Shown here: positions 36,445 through 43,817 of the stretch, piece after piece
How the letters are laid out: every line of letters begins with the position of its first letter
How positions within the stretch are numbered: the first letter of the stretch is position 1
Source: Streptomyces sp. WM4235
GTDB lineage: Bacteria > Actinomycetota > Actinomycetes > Streptomycetales > Streptomycetaceae
Assembly: GCF_001279725.1 (NCBI RefSeq)
Contig: NZ_LGDE01000001.1
Span: forward strand, 124,001-188,000
DNA: 64,000 nucleotides
Direction of reading: 5' to 3'
Made by a program: the position numbers and the translations under genes
The notes under the pieces: model-generated
The model's database searches: none
What the model was told of the DNA's origin: nothing
The model's input: only the letters and a program-made list of their open reading frames with translations

Positions 36445-38421
36445 ATGGACGATCTCGCCCGGCTCGCGGAACTGCACGGCATCGCCACCAGCTACCAGCC
36501 CGCCGCCGACGTGACCGTCCAGGTCCCGCACGCCACCATCACGACGGTGCTGGCGTGCCTCGGGGTGCCCGCCGACACGCCCGAGGAGATCCGGGCCGCC
36601 GTCGCGGAAGCCGCCCTGGAGGCCGCCGTGCGACCCCTGCCCCGCACGGTGGTGCACTGGCGGGGGGAGCCCCTGCCGGCCGCGCCGCCGGGGAGCCGGG
36701 TGCTGCTGGAGGACGGCGGGGAGGCCCCGTGGGGCCCCGACCTGCCGCTCGGCGTGCACCGGCTCACGGCCGAGGCGCCCGAGGGCCGCACCGCCGAGGC
36801 CACGCTGATCGTGGCCCCCGACCGGGCCCCGGCCGCGCCCGGCCGGACGACCCACGGGCTGCTCGTCCAGCTCTACTCGCTGCTGTCCGAGCGCTCCTGG
36901 GGCATGGGCGACCTCGGCGACCTGGCCGAACTCGCCCGCTGGGCGGGTCGCGCCCACGGCGCCGGTTTCATCCAGGTCAACCCGCTGCACGCGGCCGTTC
37001 CCGGGACGCCGACCGACCCGTCCCCCTACCGTCCCTCCACCCGCCGCTTCCCGGACCCGGTCCACCTGCGGATCGAGGACGTCCCCGAGTACGCCGACTG
37101 CCCCGACCGGACGGCCCTGGACGAGCTGGCGGCACGCGGAGCCGAGCTGCGCCGCGCGGTCCTGGAGAAGGGCGAGCTCATCGACCGGGACGCGGTGTGG
37201 GAGCTCAAGCGGCGGGCCCTGGAGCTGCTGTACGTCGTCCCGCGCACGGCCGGGCGCGCTGCGGCCTACGCCGCGTTCCGCACCGAACAGGGGGACCCGC
37301 TGGACCGGCACGCGGCCTGGTGCGCCGGGCACGCCGGGGAGGATCCACGGGAGCGGGCCGACTTCCACCGCTGGCTGGTCTGGCTGACGGTCGAGCAGCT
37401 CGCCGCCGCCCAGAGCGCCGCCCGGGAGGCGGGCATGGCGGTCGGTATCGTGCACGACCTGGCGGTCGGCGTGCACCCGCAGGGCTCGGACGTCGCCGGA
37501 CCGCGCCACTACGCCGAGGACATCTCCGTGGGCGCCCCGCCGGACGCCTTCAACGCGCGGGGCCAGGACTGGGGGCTGCCGCCCTGGCGGCCCGACGCGC
37601 TGGCCGCCGCCGGGTACGCGCCCTTCCGGGACCTGCTGCGCGGGGTGTTCCGGTACGCGGGCGCGCTGCGCATCGACCACGTCATGGGGCTGTTCCGGCT
37701 CTGGTGGATCCCCCGTGGCACCCCGCCGGCGGAGGGCACGTACGTCTCCCACGACGGGGAGGCGATGCTGGCGATCCTGGTCCTGGAGGCCCACCGGGCC
37801 GGGGCGCTGGTCGTCGGCGAGGACCTCGGGACGGTGGAGCCGAGGGTCCGCGACGCCCTGGCCCGGCGCGGGGTGCTCGGCACCTCGGTGCTGTGGTTCG
37901 AGCGCGACTGGGCGTGCGGCGGAGCCCCGCTGGAGCCCGAGCAGTGGCGGGCGGACTGCCTGGCGACGGCCACGACGCACGATCTGCCGCCCACCGCCGC
38001 GAAGCTGGCCGGGGCCCATGTCGAACTGCGCGACCGGCTCGGTCTGCTCGCCCGCCCGGTGGAGGTGGAACGGGCCGAGGGCGAGGCCGACACCGCCGAG
38101 TGGCTGGCCCTGCTGGACCGGCTCGGCCTGGAGACCAAGGACGAGGAGTCCGCCGTGCGGGCCCTGTACGGCTTCCTGCTGCGCACGCCCGCCCGGCTCG
38201 TCGGCGTGTGGCTGCCGGACGCGGTGGGGGACCGGCGGCCGCAGAACGTGCCGGGGACCTGGGACCAGTACCCCAACTGGCGGCTGCCGATCGCCGACGG
38301 GTCGGGGCGACCGTTGACGCTGGAGGCGCTGACGGCCTCCTCGCGGGCGAACGCCCTGCTGAGCGCGGTGCGCGAGGGCGTACGGACCCGTACGGCACCC
38401 CCGGGCGCGCGCTCCGTTTAG
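36445..38421 (+). CDS. malQ: 4-alpha-glucanotransferase (amylomaltase)
   Basis: A 658-aa GH77 enzyme that disproportionates maltodextrins in the cytoplasm. Conserved pieces: SERSWGMGDLGDL, FIQVNPLHA, ALRIDHVMGLFRLWWIP (nucleophile Asp), GEDLGTVE (acid/base Glu) and TTHDLPPTAAKLAG. An N-terminal extension (about 1-140) is normal for actinobacterial MalQ. ATG 36445 with CAGGGAC. No other maltose genes lie nearby. Confidence 0.92.
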   Translation: MDDLARLAELHGIATSYQPAADVTVQVPHATITTVLACLGVPADTPEEIRAAVAEAALEAAVRPLPRTVVHWRGEPLPAAPPGSRVLLEDGGEAPWGPDLPLGVHRLTAEAPEGRTAEATLIVAPDRAPAAPGRTTHGLLVQLYSLLSERSWGMGDLGDLAELARWAGRAHGAGFIQVNPLHAAVPGTPTDPSPYRPSTRRFPDPVHLRIEDVPEYADCPDRTALDELAARGAELRRAVLEKGELIDRDAVWELKRRALELLYVVPRTAGRAAAYAAFRTEQGDPLDRHAAWCAGHAGEDPRERADFHRWLVWLTVEQLAAAQSAAREAGMAVGIVHDLAVGVHPQGSDVAGPRHYAEDISVGAPPDAFNARGQDWGLPPWRPDALAAAGYAPFRDLLRGVFRYAGALRIDHVMGLFRLWWIPRGTPPAEGTYVSHDGEAMLAILVLEAHRAGALVVGEDLGTVEPRVRDALARRGVLGTSVLWFERDWACGGAPLEPEQWRADCLATATTHDLPPTAAKLAGAHVELRDRLGLLARPVEVERAEGEADTAEWLALLDRLGLETKDEESAVRALYGFLLRTPARLVGVWLPDAVGDRRPQNVPGTWDQYPNWRLPIADGSGRPLTLEALTASSRANALLSAVREGVRTRTAPPGARSV

Positions 38422-38429
38422 GTGTTCGC

Positions 38430-38435
38430 TACTTT
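38430..38435 (+). promoter_or_regulatory. possible -10 element for leaderless miniprotein gene
   Basis: TACTTT ends 6 bases before the GTG at 38442, and no Shine-Dalgarno is present. This spacing fits a leaderless transcript, which is common in actinobacteria. No clear -35 is seen. Confidence 0.4.
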
Positions 38436-38441
38436 TGCACC

Positions 38442-38681
38442 GTGGACAAGAAGAACGCACTGCGCGCCGGCGCCGTCACGGCCGGAACGACGCTGATGAT
38501 GCTGCTGATGACGTCTCCCGCCCTCGCGCTGACCCGCGACGACGGCGACGACCCGGCTCCGCCCCTGAGCATTGGCGAGACGCTCGGCCTGTTCGTGGCC
38601 ACGCCGATCGTGCTGTTCCTGGTCATCGCGGGCCTCGTCATGGTGGGCGACAAGTCGCGCAAGCAGCAGCCCACGGACTGA
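38442..38681 (+). CDS. small membrane protein
   Basis: A 79-aa protein. A first hydrophobic segment (about 10-30, ending PALALT, possibly a signal sequence), an acidic DDGDDPAPP linker and a second segment (about 49-67, IVLFLVIAGLVMV) with a basic tail KSRKQ. Small two-segment proteins like this are common in Streptomyces. GTG start, probably leaderless. It follows malQ by 20 bases and ends before a strong hairpin. Confidence 0.75.
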   Translation: MDKKNALRAGAVTAGTTLMMLLMTSPALALTRDDGDDPAPPLSIGETLGLFVATPIVLFLVIAGLVMVGDKSRKQQPTD

Positions 38682-38733
38682 CGTCCGTTCACGTGACCGC
38701 TCCCGCGCGGGGTGGTCACCCCTCATGACTTCC

Positions 38734-38793
38734 GGGGCGCCGGGGGTCCGTACGCCGACGCGTGTCGGCCGTGTCGCGGACTCCCGGCGCCCC
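38734..38793. terminator. bidirectional terminator
   Basis: 17-base arms (38734-38750 and 38777-38793) starting GGGGCGCCGGG, paired with a single G-T wobble. The loop contains its own stem CCGAC-GCGT-GTCGG. It lies between the miniprotein gene and convergent marR gene. Confidence 0.78.
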
Positions 38794-38848
38794 GTCGTGT
38801 TCACGGGGTCCCGGCCCGCGACGTGCACGCGGCCCCGGCGGCAGGCCC

Positions 38849-39346
38849 TCACGGGGTCCCGGCGAGCAACTTCCTGAGCAGGCCGGTGAGGACCTCGACC
38901 TCCTGCGGGTCGAGCCCGGTGAGCGCGGCGCGCTGTACCTCCAGGCCCGCGGTGACGGCCTCGTCGATGAGCGTCAGGCCCCGGTCGGTGATCGTCACGT
39001 GGAGCCCGCGCCGGTCGTGCGGGTCGGGGCTGCGGGTCAGCAGTCCTGCCTTCTCCAGCTTGTCCAGACGCCCGGTCATGCCGCCCGTGGTGAGCATCAA
39101 CGTCGCGGACAGCTGCCGGGGCGAGAGGGTGTACGGCATTCCGGATCGCCTCAGGGTGGCGACGACGTCGAACTCCCCGCGGGAGATCCCGTAGCGGTTG
39201 TAGGTCCGTTCCATCTCGTCGCCCATGGCCTTGGTGATCCGGTAGATCCGGCCGAAGACGGCCATGGGTGCGGTGTCGAGATCCGGTCGTACGGCGTACC
39301 ACTGAGCGGTGATCGCGTCGACGGCGTCCTTGTTCTCCTCGGTCAT
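38849..39346 (-). CDS. MarR-family transcriptional regulator
   Basis: A 165-aa MarR regulator. The winged-helix core is seen as SPRQLSATLMLTTGGMTGRLDKLEKAGL and the wing SPDPHDRRGLHVTITDRG. Homologues bind palindromes as dimers and release DNA on ligand binding. Divergent from an MFS transporter gene with a strong palindrome in between, so it is the likely repressor of both. ATG 39346; TTG 39382 would add 12 residues but coincides with the -35. Probably leaderless. Confidence 0.9.
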   Translation of the reverse strand: MTEENKDAVDAITAQWYAVRPDLDTAPMAVFGRIYRITKAMGDEMERTYNRYGISRGEFDVVATLRRSGMPYTLSPRQLSATLMLTTGGMTGRLDKLEKAGLLTRSPDPHDRRGLHVTITDRGLTLIDEAVTAGLEVQRAALTGLDPQEVEVLTGLLRKLLAGTP

Positions 39347-39352
39347 GGGCGC

Positions 39353-39382
39353 AGTATCCGGCTTCCGTTTGATTGAACGCAA
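39353..39382 (-). promoter_or_regulatory. marR promoter
   Basis: On the minus strand -35 TTGCGT (39382-39377), an 18-base spacer and -10 GATACT (39358-39353), then 6 bases to the ATG. This fits a leaderless transcript; no Shine-Dalgarno is present. Confidence 0.55.
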
Positions 39383-39399
39383 GAAAGTTGCTTGACGGA

Positions 39400-39423
39400 A
39401 AGTAGCTTAACGCTAAGCTACTT
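39400..39423. promoter_or_regulatory. candidate MarR operator in MFS promoter
   Basis: AAGTAGCTTA and TAAGCTACTT form a perfect 10-bp dyad around ACGC. A -35-like TTGACG (39392-39397) and a -10-like TAAGCT (39414-39419) put the dyad over the spacer and -10 of the MFS promoter. A half-site-like AGTTGCTTG lies at 39386-39394. Confidence 0.72.
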
Positions 39424-39452
39424 CCAAGCGATCTAACGGGGGAGTGGTTCAC

Positions 39453-40775
39453 GTGGGCGAGGACAAGGCGAGGCGGCCGGCGGGGGAACGGGTGCGGGGG
39501 GAGCGGTCCCTGCTCCTCGGGGTGGGGATCAGCGCGATCGGGATCGGCATGTACGTCCCCTTCTCGCTCGTCTTCTTCCACCACGTCACGGGACTCTCCT
39601 TCGCCGTCGTCGGCGTCGTGCTCACCGTGACCGGCCTGGCCGGACTCGCCGTCATGCCCCTGGCCGGCTCGGCCGTCGACCGGTTCGGGGCGCGGAAGGT
39701 CAACCTGCTCCTCTACGCGATCCGGGCCCTCGGCTTCGCGCTCTACCCGCTCGCCGACACGCTCCCCGCCTTCGCCGCCGTCGCCCTGGTCACCGCCCTC
39801 GCGGACCGGTCGTTCCCCGTCGTCCAGCAGTCCCTGATCGGGGAAGTGGCCCGCGGTTCCTCCCGCGACCGGCTCCAGGCCTCCATCCGGGCCCTGCAGA
39901 ACGCCGGCATGGGAGCCGGCGCGCTGATCGTCTCGGGCGTCCTGGCGGTGTGGGGCACCGCCGGATTCACCCACACCGCCTGGGGCAACGCGGTCGCCTT
40001 CGCGCTCGCCGGAATGCTCGTCGCCCGTGTGAAGCCGGTGCGGGACGCTTCGACCTCTGCCGCGGCCGGTTCGGCCGGGCCGCCGCCCGCCGGATACCGC
40101 ATGGTGCTGGCCGACCGCCCCTTCCTCGGCCTGACCGCCGCCAACTTCCTGACCGCGCTCGGCTACTCGGCGCTGTCCGTGCTCTTCCCGCTCTACATCG
40201 CCACCTGGCTGAACGGCCCCGACTCCCTCACCGGGGCCGCCTTCACCGTCAACACCGCCCTGTGCGCCGGCGCCGGAGTCCTGATCGCGAGCCGGGTCCG
40301 CCGCTCCGGAGCCCGCCGGACCCGCTCCGCCGCGCTCGGCGCCCTGCTCTTCGCGGCCGCGTTCGTGGGCCAGATCGTGCTCGGCACCGTACGGCCCGGA
40401 CGGACCGCGACCCTGATCGCCCTGCTGGTCATCGTGGTCGTCTACACGGTCGGGGAACTGGTCCACAGCCCGTCGGGCGGCGCCCTGTCGGTGTCGGCCG
40501 CGCCCGAGGCCGTACGCGGCCGCTACCTCGCCACCTACCAACTGTCCTACTCCCTGGCCTCGGCCCTGGCCCCGTCCCTGTTCACCGCCCTGCTCTCGGT
40601 CGACGGCCGGCTCCCCTGGGCCGTCCTGACCGTGGCCGCCCTCGGCGCCGCACTGGCCCTGACCCGGCTGGAGCGCCGACTCCCGGCGGAAGCCGTGTAC
40701 GCGGTGCCCCCGGCCGCGACGGCGACCCCGACGCCCGCACCGATCCCGCGCGAGAGCGTCGCCGGCGCCGCCTGA
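39453..40775 (+). CDS. MFS transporter, drug-efflux type
   Basis: A 440-aa integral membrane protein with about 12 hydrophobic helices. It has the MFS motif A-like loop DRFGARKVN after helix 2. Substrate unknown; the divergent MarR repressor suggests efflux of a toxic or phenolic compound. GTG 39453 with GGGGGAG is preferred; GTG 39444 is in frame but overlaps the ribosome binding site. Confidence 0.88.
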   Translation: MGEDKARRPAGERVRGERSLLLGVGISAIGIGMYVPFSLVFFHHVTGLSFAVVGVVLTVTGLAGLAVMPLAGSAVDRFGARKVNLLLYAIRALGFALYPLADTLPAFAAVALVTALADRSFPVVQQSLIGEVARGSSRDRLQASIRALQNAGMGAGALIVSGVLAVWGTAGFTHTAWGNAVAFALAGMLVARVKPVRDASTSAAAGSAGPPPAGYRMVLADRPFLGLTAANFLTALGYSALSVLFPLYIATWLNGPDSLTGAAFTVNTALCAGAGVLIASRVRRSGARRTRSAALGALLFAAAFVGQIVLGTVRPGRTATLIALLVIVVVYTVGELVHSPSGGALSVSAAPEAVRGRYLATYQLSYSLASALAPSLFTALLSVDGRLPWAVLTVAALGAALALTRLERRLPAEAVYAVPPAATATPTPAPIPRESVAGAA

Positions 40776-40838
40776 GCCGCGCCCGAGTCCCGCTCCCTTG
40801 TCTTCTCCCATCCGCTCCCATCCGCCCGAGGAGCTCTC

Positions 40839-41810
40839 GTGAACCGCTTCGCCACCGTCGCCCTGACCGCCCTGGCCCCCGTCTCCTGGGGTTCCACCTA
40901 CGCCGTCGCCACCGAACTGCTGCCGCCGGACCGGCCCCTGTTCACCGGGGTCATGCGGGCCCTGCCCGCCGGACTGCTGCTCGTCGCCCTGTCCCGGACC
41001 CTCCCCAAGGGCGAGTGGTGGTGGAAGTCGGCGGTCCTGGGCACCCTCAACATCGGCGCCTTCTTCCCGCTGCTCTTCCTCTCCGCCTACCGGCTGCCGG
41101 GTGGCGTCGCCGCCGTACTCGGCGCCGCCGGACCGCTGTTCGTCGTCGGGCTCGCCGCGCTGGTCCTGGGGGAGCGGGCGCGGCTGAGGACCGTGCTCGC
41201 CGCAATCGTGGCCGCGTTCGGGGTGGGCATGGTCGTCCTGACCGCGCAGGCCCGGCTGGACCTCGTCGGGATCATCGCCGGAGTGGTCTCCTCCGCCTCC
41301 ATGGCCGCCGGCACCGTGATGACGAAGCGCTGGGGACGCCCCGAGGGCGTCGGCCCGCTGGCGGTGACCGGCTGGCAGCTCACCGCCGGCGGCCTGTTCA
41401 TCATCCCGATCGCCGCTCTCGTGGAGGGGGCGCCGCCGGCCCTCGACGGCAGGGCCCTCCTCGGCTACGGCTACATGATGCTGATCAACACCGGGATCGC
41501 GTACTGGCTCTGGTTCCGCGGCATCGGCAAGCTGACCGCCACCTCCGTCACCCTGCTCGGCCCGCTGTCCCCGCTCACCGCCGCCGTCATCGGCTGGGCC
41601 GCCCTCGGACAGGCGCTGACCCCGGTACAGGTGCTGGGCATGGCCATCGCCTTCGGCGCGACCGTGGCGGGACAGCTCGCGCAGCGGACGCCCAAGGCGC
41701 CCGGACCGACGGACGAGGCCGAGGTGATCCCCGTGGAACCGTTCAGTCCTGCTGAAAAGACCGATCGAAATGTTTCGATGGACCTGGGCAATGGTGGGAT
41801 GCGACGGTAG
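40839..41810 (+). CDS. EamA/DMT-family transporter
   Basis: A 323-aa membrane protein with two EamA repeats (about 1-140 and 150-285), ten predicted helices, and a hydrophilic tail. First repeat has WGSTYAVATELLP, second the GIAYWLWFRGIGKL signature. Role is metabolite or drug export. GTG 40839 with GAGGAG. 63 bases after the MFS gene. Its last codons overlap a palindrome that may control the next gene. Confidence 0.88.
   Translation: MNRFATVALTALAPVSWGSTYAVATELLPPDRPLFTGVMRALPAGLLLVALSRTLPKGEWWWKSAVLGTLNIGAFFPLLFLSAYRLPGGVAAVLGAAGPLFVVGLAALVLGERARLRTVLAAIVAAFGVGMVVLTAQARLDLVGIIAGVVSSASMAAGTVMTKRWGRPEGVGPLAVTGWQLTAGGLFIIPIAALVEGAPPALDGRALLGYGYMMLINTGIAYWLWFRGIGKLTATSVTLLGPLSPLTAAVIGWAALGQALTPVQVLGMAIAFGATVAGQLAQRTPKAPGPTDEAEVIPVEPFSPAEKTDRNVSMDLGNGGMRR
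41764..41779. promoter_or_regulatory. candidate LysR operator inside upstream gene end
   Basis: ATCGAAATGTTTCGAT is a perfect 7-bp dyad with a TG spacer. It lies inside the last codons of the EamA gene and 69 bases before the second EamA gene. LysR-type sites often have this T-n-A dyad form. The neighbouring LysR gene is the obvious candidate. Confidence 0.5.
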
Positions 41811-41848
41811 ACCACGCACCGCACCCCATCCTCAGGAGGAGACACCCA

Positions 41849-42814
41849 GTGCCCGTCACGGACCGCGCCCACACCGCTTCGCGGACCCGGCAGCCCGGCC
41901 AGTCCGCCCAGTCCGGGCAGCGCGAGCGGCCCGGAGGCACCGGTGCGAAGGGGGCCGCCGGACTCGGCGTCGCGCTCGCGCTGGTCGCGACGGTCGTCTG
42001 GTCCGGCAGCTTCGTCGCCACCCGCGGCATGGCCGACACCGTGCCCCCGATCCAGGCCGTCTTCTGGCGCTGGGTCATCGCCGCGGTCGCCGTCGCCCCC
42101 TTCGCCGCCCGCCAGGCCTGGGCCCAGCGGGCCCTGCTCCGCGCACACCTCGGCTACGTGTGCCTGGCCACGCTCTTCGGCGTCACCCTGTACAACACGC
42201 TCGTCCACCAGGCCGGATTGACCACCTCCGCCTCCAACATGGGCATGATCATGGCCGCTTCGCCGGTCATCATGGCCCTGTACGCCCGCCTCGGCGGCGA
42301 ACGACTCGGAGCCCGCCGCGTCCTCGGAATGCTGCTCGCCGCCTTCGGGGTGCTGCTCCTCGTCGGGGACGGCTCGCTCGGCTTCGAGTTCACCGCCGGC
42401 GACCTGTGGATGTTCGGCGCCGCCCTGTCCTTCGCCACCTACAGCGCCCTGCTCAAGCGCAGGCCCGCCGAACTGGGCGGACTCGCCTTCCTGCTCGCCA
42501 CCTTCGTGCTCGGCGCGCTGATGCTGGCGCCCGCGTACGCCGTGTCCCTGTCCGTCCAGGGCGGTTTCGCCCTCACCCCCGCCACCGCAGGCATGCTGCT
42601 CTACGTCGGCGTGATGTCCTCCGCCGTCGCCTTCTTCGCCTGGAACAAGGCCGTCGCGGTCATCGGCGCCGCCCGCGCCGGCGTCGTGTACTACCTCCAG
42701 CCCGTCTGCGTCGCCGGCCTCGGACTGCTGCTGCTGGGCGAACGGACCGGCCCCGCCCAACTCCTCTGCATGGCGCTGATCCTGGGCGGCGTGGCCCTCG
42801 GTGCCCGGCGGTAG
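41849..42814 (+). CDS. EamA/DMT-family transporter
   Basis: A 321-aa membrane protein with about ten helices and two EamA repeats, preceded by a hydrophilic N-terminus (about 30 aa). Motifs WSGSFVATRGMA and FFAWNKAVAVIG are typical. GTG 41849 with a perfect AGGAGGA. Only partly similar to the preceding EamA protein, so it is a separate paralogue. LysR gene follows after 10 bases. Confidence 0.9.
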   Translation: MPVTDRAHTASRTRQPGQSAQSGQRERPGGTGAKGAAGLGVALALVATVVWSGSFVATRGMADTVPPIQAVFWRWVIAAVAVAPFAARQAWAQRALLRAHLGYVCLATLFGVTLYNTLVHQAGLTTSASNMGMIMAASPVIMALYARLGGERLGARRVLGMLLAAFGVLLLVGDGSLGFEFTAGDLWMFGAALSFATYSALLKRRPAELGGLAFLLATFVLGALMLAPAYAVSLSVQGGFALTPATAGMLLYVGVMSSAVAFFAWNKAVAVIGAARAGVVYYLQPVCVAGLGLLLLGERTGPAQLLCMALILGGVALGARR

Positions 42815-42824
42815 GTTCGGTCCC

Positions 42825-43721
42825 ATGATCGAGTGGGACATCAAGAAGCTGCGGATCCTGCGGACCCTGGCCGACCGGGGCACCGTGACCGCGACGGCCG
42901 AGGCGCTGCACATGACGCCCTCGGCCGTTTCGCAGCAGCTGACCAACCTCGCCCGGCAGTTGGGGGTTCCACTACTGGAGGCCCAGGGGCGCGGGGTGCG
43001 GCTCACCGACGCCGCGCACCTGGTCCTGCGGCACGCCGAGGCCGTGTTCGCCCAGCTCGAACGAGCCGACGCCGAACTCGCCGGCTACCTGTCGGGGGAT
43101 GCGGGCGAGGTCCGGATCGGCGCCTTCTCCACCGCTGTGCCCGTCCTCGTCGTCCCGGCCGTCGCCGCCCTGCGCCGGACCCACCCCGGCGTGGAGGTGC
43201 GCGTCCGGGAGACCGAGGCCGCCGAATCGTACGAGCTGCTGTCCGCGGGCGCCGTCGACCTGGCGCTTTCCCTCGCGGCCCATGCCCCGACCGCCCGTGA
43301 CCCCCGTTTCACCCGGGTCACACTGCTGGAGGACCCGCTGGACGTGGCCCTGCCCCCCGACCACCCGCTGGTGGCCGCGCCGGCCGTGCGACTGGCCGAC
43401 CTGTCCGGGGACCGGTGGATCTACGGGGGCAGCGGGCCCTGGTCGGAGATCACCCGCAACGCGTGCGAGGCCGCCGGGTTCGTCCCCGAACAGGCCCACT
43501 CCGCGTCGGGTTGGACGGCCATCCTCGCCATGGTCGAGGCCGGCATGGGCGTGGCGCTCGTCCCGCGCATGGTGACGGGCCGCGCATCCGGCGTCGCCGT
43601 CCGGGTGCTGGCCCACGACCGGCCGACCCGGCACGTGGTCGCGGCCCTGAGGCGCGGCTCCGCGTCGGCGCCGGCGCTGGCCCACGTACTGGCCGCGCTC
43701 AGAGCCGTCCCGGCGTCCTGA
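42825..43721 (+). CDS. LysR-family transcriptional regulator
   Basis: A 298-aa LysR regulator. N-terminal HTH has TVTATAEALHMTPSAVSQQL (about 20-39) and the substrate-binding domain starts near 90 (EVRIGAFSTAVPVL). It is in line with and 10 bases after the EamA gene, so it probably controls that gene and is co-transcribed. ATG 42825; ribosome binding site not strong. Confidence 0.92.
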   Translation: MIEWDIKKLRILRTLADRGTVTATAEALHMTPSAVSQQLTNLARQLGVPLLEAQGRGVRLTDAAHLVLRHAEAVFAQLERADAELAGYLSGDAGEVRIGAFSTAVPVLVVPAVAALRRTHPGVEVRVRETEAAESYELLSAGAVDLALSLAAHAPTARDPRFTRVTLLEDPLDVALPPDHPLVAAPAVRLADLSGDRWIYGGSGPWSEITRNACEAAGFVPEQAHSASGWTAILAMVEAGMGVALVPRMVTGRASGVAVRVLAHDRPTRHVVAALRRGSASAPALAHVLAALRAVPAS

Positions 43722-43753
43722 AGCTCCGGCGCCCACGCCCCGGCGGCCACGCG

Positions 43754-43800
43754 CGAGGGGCGCCCCCGGTACGCGTGTCGCGCACCGGGGACGCCCCTCG
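43754..43800. terminator. bidirectional terminator
   Basis: 17-base arms (43754-43770 and 43784-43800) beginning CGAGGGGCG, with one mismatch and a 13-base loop. Between the lysR gene and convergent pepN. Confidence 0.82.
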
Positions 43801-43817
43801 TCGGTCGGGCCGCGGCG

